In this document: in pieces, positions 58,271-64,000 of the stretch
Position numbering within the stretch: the first letter of the stretch is position 1
Layout of the letters: each line of letters starts with the position of its first letter
Assembly: GCA_027563935.2 (NCBI GenBank)
Contig: CM050454.1
Span: forward strand, 74,110,596-74,174,595
Reading direction: 5' to 3'
Origin: Costus lasius
Lineage: Eukaryota > Streptophyta > Magnoliopsida > Zingiberales > Costaceae
DNA length: 64,000 nt
The notes under the pieces: generated by a model
The model's input: the letters and a program-made list of their open reading frames with translations, nothing else
What the model was told of the DNA's origin: nothing
The model's database searches: none
Made by a program: the position numbers and the translations under genes

Positions 58271-59533
58271 ATGCGTCGGTATAATCAAAGAGACTTAATC
58301 TTTTCTATAGATGGATATCAAAGACTCACCCTTAGACCTAATAGTTTCACTACTTTTGTTTGGTGTGAAGACCATAAGATTAGAACTGTTATAGATCATC
58401 AAGTTAGCTTTAATGCCATAACACTTAGGGTTGCTGAACGATTTGGACTCATCTTAGAGAAACACAACCACCCATACTACATAACTTGGGACAATCATGA
58501 GTTTATCACTATAGTTGACCACCAATGTCTAGTTCCTATTCAATTAGATGGTATGAAAATCAAAATATGGTGTGATGTTATAGGACTAGATGATTTTAAC
58601 ATCTTATTAGGCAAAAAATTTATGCATGATTTTCAAGGATATTATTTTACAAAACCTTGGTGTTATAGTTTTATTCATAAAGGTTTGGAACATATAATTT
58701 ACCCTAAGGATAAGAACCCAACATATGCTAAGGTCTATGACACTTTCGATAGGATGGATAAAAAACATGAAGAATTTCAATAGATGCTTGAAGAATATAA
58801 GAGACATAGGGAGCAATCCATGCAAAAAGAAGATGAAAGTTCAACCCCTTTAGAGCTTGAGCAAACCTTAGAGCCTACATTAGAGATTAACCCATGTCTT
58901 GATGAAACCATTGAAATTGAAGAAGCAAGACATGAAGAGCCAAACCTTCCAGTAGAACCAATACCTTCACCTTCAATTTTAGGGCCAAAACTTTTACCTT
59001 CAGTTTTAGGGTCCATACCCACAGGTTCTCAACTTGACCTTAGCACTACCTCTAGCGAACCTAAAGATGACTTACCTAAAAATCCAGTTGAACCCAAACC
59101 CATAGGTCTTCTTGAACCATGTCTTGAACCTAAGATAGAACCTTTTGAGCTTGACCTGGATCCTAATCCTCAACCTTTAGGTCAACCCCTAGCCTTAGAA
59201 AATCTCTTCCAGGACCCTATGATCCTTGAATCTTGTCTTTTAGGTCCTTCTACCCACACCCTTAAGCCTCCATTAGTATCAACAAAACATAATGAACTCA
59301 AACATGCTTTGCACTCTACACTTATTGAAGTTGAATATATTGATTTTGTCATTCCTTGTTCTTTCCTAAATCCTATGATTTTCTATGACAACTTTACTAA
59401 TGAGTACGGCCGAGAAAGGGAATTCAATGTAGGTACCCTTGATATGCTGCTTGGCCGTGGACAAGGAACAACAAGACAGGATGTTGTGATGCTAACAACA
59501 CTTGGAAGCTTCGGATCCTTGAGGAGCAACTAA
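58271..59533 (+). pseudogene. naB single ORF: retropepsin-like domain without D-S/T-G, acidic proline-rich tail; one stop
   Basis: ATG at 58271. Residues about 20-150 follow the retropepsin order: 'VIDHQVSFNAITLRVAERFGL' (triad place reads D-H-Q), 'YYITWDNHE', 'HQCLVPIQLDGMKIKIWCDV', 'DDFNILLGKKFMHDF' (LLGRPW place) and 'CYSFIHKGLEHIIYP'. TAG at 58781-58783; the same frame is open to 59533. The tail begins charged ('LEEYKRHREQSMQKEDE') and has repeated 'LEP', 'PSILGP' and 'VEPKPIGLLEP' units. The C-terminal block 'FQDPMILESCLLGPST' and 'VEYIDFVIPCSFLNP' is shared with naA. Not a known full polyprotein. Function unknown. Confidence 0.7.
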
Positions 59534-59595
59534 CTCTCACCCCTCCAGAACTTCTCCACCTACACAAGAACAATTCTTCGGGGAAGAATTATTTT

Positions 59596-59609
59596 CACCC
59601 GGGGAGAAA
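59596..59609 (+). other. naB purine tract
   Basis: CACCCGGGGAGAAA directly before LTR2; as in naA. Confidence 0.7.
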
Positions 59610-61528
59610 TGATGGGGGCAGAGACCACAAACCACGACGGTACAAGTGGAGTTTATGATTGCCATAGACAAAGGCTTGGAGGCTCACGAATAAGCTAGCA
59701 AGACTCACTCCAAATGCTAACTCAAAATAATGAAAAGAATAACTTCAACTACTTCAAGTTATGGTCAAGATACTTTCTAGAGAATAAGTTGTACTCTCCA
59801 CAAATCAGTCAATCCAGCCATGCGACTTGTGCCAACTCGAAATCTGCATCAAGATCATCTTCAACGCTGAACGGTTCAACGCACGCTCGCAGCCAACGTT
59901 CATCTTCAACCAAAGTTGGAAGCTTCAACGTTCCCCCTGCGCACCTCACAAGGAAAGTTCAACATTTCTCTTCAGCAGTCGAAGGAGGAAAGCTCCAACA
60001 CCATCGCTACAGCCGCTCAAACAAGGAAACGCCAACATCTCTCCCACCTATAACGTCTATGCAGCTTCAGCCTATATGTATCAAAGCTTGAACCTTGTAA
60101 TCGACAAATTGTTTTGAATGAATGGAAATAGTTTTCTTCCGATGAATCAGATGTCTCATTTCTTCTTCTCCTCTGAGGTGCTTGTGTCACCTAGTTTTCC
60201 CCTCTCCTCCTTCTAGGGCCGAGCCCCTCCTTATTCCTTTCTTCTCTAATCTCTACTCCCTCCAAGTTTCCTATCAGCTACAACCATCCGCAAGTTTCAG
60301 CGACCCAAAATTTTGAATCTTCGAAACCTCCCCGCCGATGATCCAACCGTCCGATGGCCACGCAACTTCAGCCACCAGTCTTCCTCCCCCTAGAGAAACT
60401 GCAGCCGCCGACATCCATCCACTCGCCTCTCCGATCACCAGAATCAAAACTCTGACGCCATCCCTTGTTTCTGCCATGATTACGCCCTAGATCTGCCCTC
60501 TGACGCTGTCCTCTTCCAACCCGCCACCGATCAACCCAAAACTCCGGCCACCTCTTCACAACCATCACAACAACCTCTAGTAGTAGCAGGTTCGGGGTTC
60601 ATGCCCTACCGGCCGAACGGCGACCGCCCCTGCTCTGCTCACCCAGCCTCCCCTGTTCCGTTCGAACATCCGCGTCTTTGCCTCCGCCAGGGTTCAGACG
60701 CCATCCTTGCCTCCTCCACTATCTGTTGGTGCTCCGACAACTTCCATGCCATATCTTCTTGACTCCACGCCGCCGACAGACCATCCAAGTCTCAGCGTCA
60801 TTGATCGGCGCTTGCCTGCATCCCTCTGTTTTCCAGACTAGTGTGTCTCCTGTTTATCTGCTCCTCTTTAAAACTTAACTGATTAAGCTTCTTCTCGCAG
60901 GTATTCAATGTGCTTGGATGTGATAGAACCCCTGATCTCGGATACGATCATGAAGAATAGGTTTCACTCTGCAGATCGAATAACTTGGTTCCATTGAAGA
61001 ATCACCAGATCAACCCCGGTGGTATAGAAACTTTTGATAATCGATTAATTCCTGCACTTGTTTTTCAAATCTAATCTAATTAGTATTATTTGTGCAAGAA
61101 CTTTAAGAATCTGATGCACTACAAATCTTTAACTTTGGCATGATTAGGAAGCTCTCATATTTTTCTTTCATTTGGACCAGATGATGTGAGCCCAAGTTCA
61201 ACAGATCAACTTAGGAAGCCTAGCAAACATTGATGTCTGATACAATTCCTGCACTGATTTATTGTCTGATTTGATTAACCATTTTTGTTGTAGATATCTT
61301 ATTCGCATGAAAGATCCGGAGTCCCAAATTCTGATTGATTCATACGAACTAATTTAGTTCTACAATGTGGCTGATTTGGTTTGAATATTGGAACCTATTA
61401 TTTGACAGGGCTATTTTTCGTAACTTATTATTTCTATAGTCCTGGAATTCTGGCTGTTTTTATGGATTTTCATGTTTTATTGGATTTTTAATTAGTATAA
61501 TAAATATCCACGCTTCCCCCCTACATCA
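59610..61528 (+). repeat. naB 3' LTR
   Basis: 1919 bp, uninterrupted, TGATGGGGGC to CTACATCA, followed by target copy agtcc. It shows the unbroken site of the copC insertion at about 60266. Confidence 0.92.
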
Positions 61529-62600
61529 AGTCCGGCCACCCGCGACCTCATGAGGTCCAGGGGGACCTCGGTTATGGGGACGAACCACTGGATGAGGACG
61601 ACGTGTGGGCCGCACAAGGGCCCCAACCCAATGGTCACTTTGGGTACACTTGGGCTGGGCAAAGGGGCCCAATCCGACACCATGTAGAGCGCCCTCGCTT
61701 GAATGACGACTTCCACCACTACATTCGGAACACCCCCCGCACCCTTTGTGGGTGGTCTCGACCCGTCACAATTCCTCGACTGGGTCACGTCTGTTGACTC
61801 TTACTTCGACCTCAGTAACTATCATCCCAATTTGCGCGTTAGGTATGTGCGCACCTTGCTCGAAGGCCATGCGCGTTTGCATTGGGCCAACGTGGAGAGG
61901 AAAAATGCGCAGCAAGCCCTTCCTCCCATCACCACTTGGGAAGAAATCAGGTATCACCTCCGCAAGCGATACGTAGCGACTCCTTGACTAGTATAGTAGC
62001 CTATACCAAGGGTCGGGTACCGTCGAGGAATATCGCCTCACCTTTGAGACGCTACAACTCCGGTGTAACTTACAGGAGGACCCCGAGTTAGTTTTGTCGA
62101 AGTTTCGGAATGGTCTCCGCGCGGATATCCTTTGCGCCCTATCCACGTATAGTTCAGAGACGTTCGACCAAACCTTCTAGCTCGCTCGCGATATCGAGCA
62201 TGATCTTAGGGCTGTGGCTAGGCGCAACGAATCTGGACCCCCTAGGTGCCATCATTTGGGCGGGCCTCCTCATGCTCACCCTCGACCCAAGCGCCACGAG
62301 CCTCGTTCTGACCCATGGCCCGTGCCGGCAGCCCATCACTCCCCTAGGCATTCAGCCCCCGTTGCCCCACCTCCTCGCCTCACTTGGGAGAAGAAGGGGA
62401 AGGCCCCACTTGTCGGCCCGCCTAGTCGAGTCAACTGTTACAACTACCTAATGCCGGGCCATCTGTCCCGCGACTGCCCTAAAAAGTTTGCCACCGCGGA
62501 CAAGACCCCCGCCTATGTCACCACTATCACCCGCGAGCCTGTGGAGCACGATGTTGAGGCCGAGTGCTACACTAGTGGTGAAGAGTCGGGTCACCCCACA
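61529..62600 (+). pseudogene. gag: gypD gag, central domain and zinc knuckle
   Basis: In frame with 45459 once naB is removed: 'GDEPLDEDDVWAAQG' and 'HHVERPRLNDDF'. A frameshift near 61740 leads to 'FLDWVTSVDSYFDLSNYHPN' and 'EEIRYHLRKRYVA' (Retrotrans_gag). More shifts follow, then 'EEYRLTFETLQ' and 'LVLSKFRNGLRADIL'. The zinc knuckle near 62430 reads 'CYNYLMPGHLSRDCPKK' with the second Cys changed to Tyr. A stop is at 61985. The end 'TSGEESGHPT' meets the naC LTR at 62601. Confidence 0.8.
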
Positions 62601-64000
62601 TGATGTGGGGAGGCGACATGACCCACGGAAATACAAATGGAGTTTAAGGTTACCCTAGCTAGGGCACCAAAATTTCCATCTCTTGCATTGCATGCATCTT
62701 TAAGTTAGATTTTCATTCCTTGCATTGCATGCATCCTTTAAGTTATTTCCATCTCTTGCATTGCATGCATCTTTAAGTTAGATTTTCATTCCTTGCATTG
62801 CATGCATCCTTTAAGTTAGATCTCCTAGCATAACTTGCATCCTATGGTAGGTTAGATCCACCCACCAATTACACCATGTAGTTACATCCCTAGGATCCGC
62901 CACTTATGTATGGTAGGATAGTGCATGAAATTGATGTAATAGTATAGGTCAACTCCATTTTGGGATGCAAGTCAAAATCAAGTCAAGATAACTCCAAGAG
63001 ATGCCATGAGCCCATGAGCCCATCTCATGTGAGAACCAGCCCATCCAACTCAAAGGAGCATCACCACAAGTACCCAACACTCCACCATCCTAGTTGGCAG
63101 CCATGGGGATTTGTCTCTACCTCCAACCGCCCCTTCCCCTTTGAAGCAAAGATGGACAAGACCATTCCCTCACCTGCTGTTGCAGCCCCTTGCAGTCATC
63201 ATGCGCCAGCCACCAGCTTTTGCAGCCCCTTACAGCCATCATGCGCTAGCAGCTTTGCAGAATTTCAGCCTCAAGAAGCTGTCCCCATTTCCTGCAGAAT
63301 GACAGCTCCTTTTCAGCCCATCATTCGCCAACCACCACTGCCAAGAAAAGGTCTGCATGCCACCAGCAATGCAGAGTTTCCTTCTTCTAGAAGCTGCACA
63401 CATCAGATGAAGAGTGACAACTCCTTCAGCCCCTTCAACCGCCTGCAACCTGCCCTTGTTCACTCAATGTGTCATGTACTTAGGGAAGGAAACGCAACCT
63501 GCTCTTGTCATTCAGTTTGTCATGTGCTTAGGGAAGGGAGGCAACCGTTGACAGCCCCCTATATGATGTATTCCTCTTGTAAAGCTTTCGGTTAGAGTGT
63601 TGAATACAATTTCAAATTTCAGAAGTTAGTCTTCTCATGGTGTGTGTCACCTTTCCCTACCCCTCTCCCAACCATTGCCGAGAGCTCTTCTCCACCCCCT
63701 CATGCTCTTCCATCTTCCTCCACCATTTGTGTTTGTCCTGAAGTTGGGAGCCCACGCCACTTCCTCCCTTTAGCCTTGAAGAGCCCTCAGCCCAAGAGGA
63801 GGAGCGGGACTCAACCAAGACTCAAGATGGTGTCATCAGCCCCATGCCGAGATCAAGCCACCACCTTAAGTTAGCTAAGTCTCTCCACTACCTTGGTTGA
63901 TGTTTTCTTGAAGTTCTTGAGCATCCATCTGCACTCACAAGGGATTTTCTCAGGTGGCACAAGGTCAAGGAGGGCATACAAAGTTCATCCCCACCCTTTC
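62601..64000 (+). mobile_element. naC: start of an LTR related to naA and naB, running off the window
   Basis: Begins TGATGTGGGGAGGCGACATG. The following GGAAATACAAATGGAGTTTA and TTACCCTAG words align with the LTR starts of naA and naB. No LTR end or primer site is reached by 64000. It holds two perfect 73-bp units (62672-62817). Open frames here (for example 62960-63595) have no known domain and are seen as LTR sequence. Whether this is an insertion into gypD or a recombined 3' end cannot be decided here. Confidence 0.65.
62672..62817 (+). repeat. Perfect tandem duplication, 2 x 73 bp, with four TGCATTGCATGCATC words
   Basis: 62672-62744 and 62745-62817 are identical by eye. Each unit contains two TTGCATTGCATGCATC words, hence four CATGCA (RY) boxes. 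Confidence 0.9.

Larger units (their letters stand above)
45801..61528 (+). mobile_element. naB: non-autonomous LTR retrotransposon related to naA, with copC and a copia LTR stub nested inside
   Basis: TSD agtcc on both sides, in gypD gag. LTR1 is 45801-46461 plus 55572-56837; LTR2 is 59610-61528 (about 1.92 kb each). Ends TGATG...CTACATCA. The interior encodes one ORF (58271-59533) of the naA type, and no RT or integrase. Confidence 0.9.
43750..64000 (+). mobile_element. gypD: Ty3/gypsy element, 5' LTR and gag in window, split by naB; extends to or beyond the window end
   Basis: LTR 43750-45302, primer site, gag from 45459. The gag is interrupted by naB with exact duplication agtcc (45796-45800 and 61529-61533) and continues in the same frame after removal of naB. 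Gag similarity runs to 62600, where a new LTR (naC) begins. pol and the 3' LTR are not seen. Confidence 0.82.

Noticed and set aside
62960..63595. 211-codon frame near the window end as a host gene
   Set aside because: Low-complexity Ser/Pro/Cys-rich product with repeats, no start context, no domain, and it sits in an LTR-like stretch following TGATG.

Overview
This window is angiosperm nuclear DNA made almost entirely of nested LTR retrotransposons. Support for a plant comes from Ty1/copia and Athila/Tat-type Ty3/gypsy coding remnants, initiator-Met-tRNA primer sites (TGGTATCAGAG), purine tracts and 5-bp target duplications. The species cannot be named from this sequence. I found no host gene; all recognisable coding DNA belongs to transposons and most of it is broken. 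Names used here are mine: copA, copB, copC (copia families); gypA to gypD (gypsy); naA, naB, naC (non-autonomous LTR elements).

Layout. (1) 1-43056 is one Athila/Tat-like gypsy element (gypA, + strand). Its 5' end lies left of the window and it is split into pieces. Into it went: a minus-strand copC solo LTR (760-11618, TSD gatgt) that itself holds a copA element (1080-10301); a copB element (12901-26900, TSD agttt) whose 3' LTR holds naA (19784-25216); a gypsy 3' fragment (27019-28597); a second copC solo LTR (29587-31270, TSD tccct); an inverted LTR with a leader stub from gypA's own family (31794-33760); and, inside gypA's 3' LTR, a deleted gypC (36620-42880, TSD gaaac) carrying a third copC solo LTR (38823-40516, TSD gctga). 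(2) 43057-43749 is a piece of an older copB-like LTR, the substrate that gypA and gypD landed in. (3) From 43750 to the window end is gypD (+ strand), whose gag is split by naB (45801-61528, TSD agtcc). naB holds a full-length minus-strand copC (46462-55567) and a copia LTR stub (57324-58007). After the gypD gag another LTR (naC, from 62601) runs off the window.

How the parts relate. copA, copB and copC share primer site, purine tract, LTR start and a leader with three hairpins whose stems change by compensating substitutions. copC has the best preserved gag-pol. copA has almost identical LTRs but ruined coding sequence, so it was probably mobilised in trans. naA and naB encode only a protease-like domain joined to an acidic, proline-rich tail. 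Their LTR ends match gypD, which makes a gypD-type element a candidate helper.
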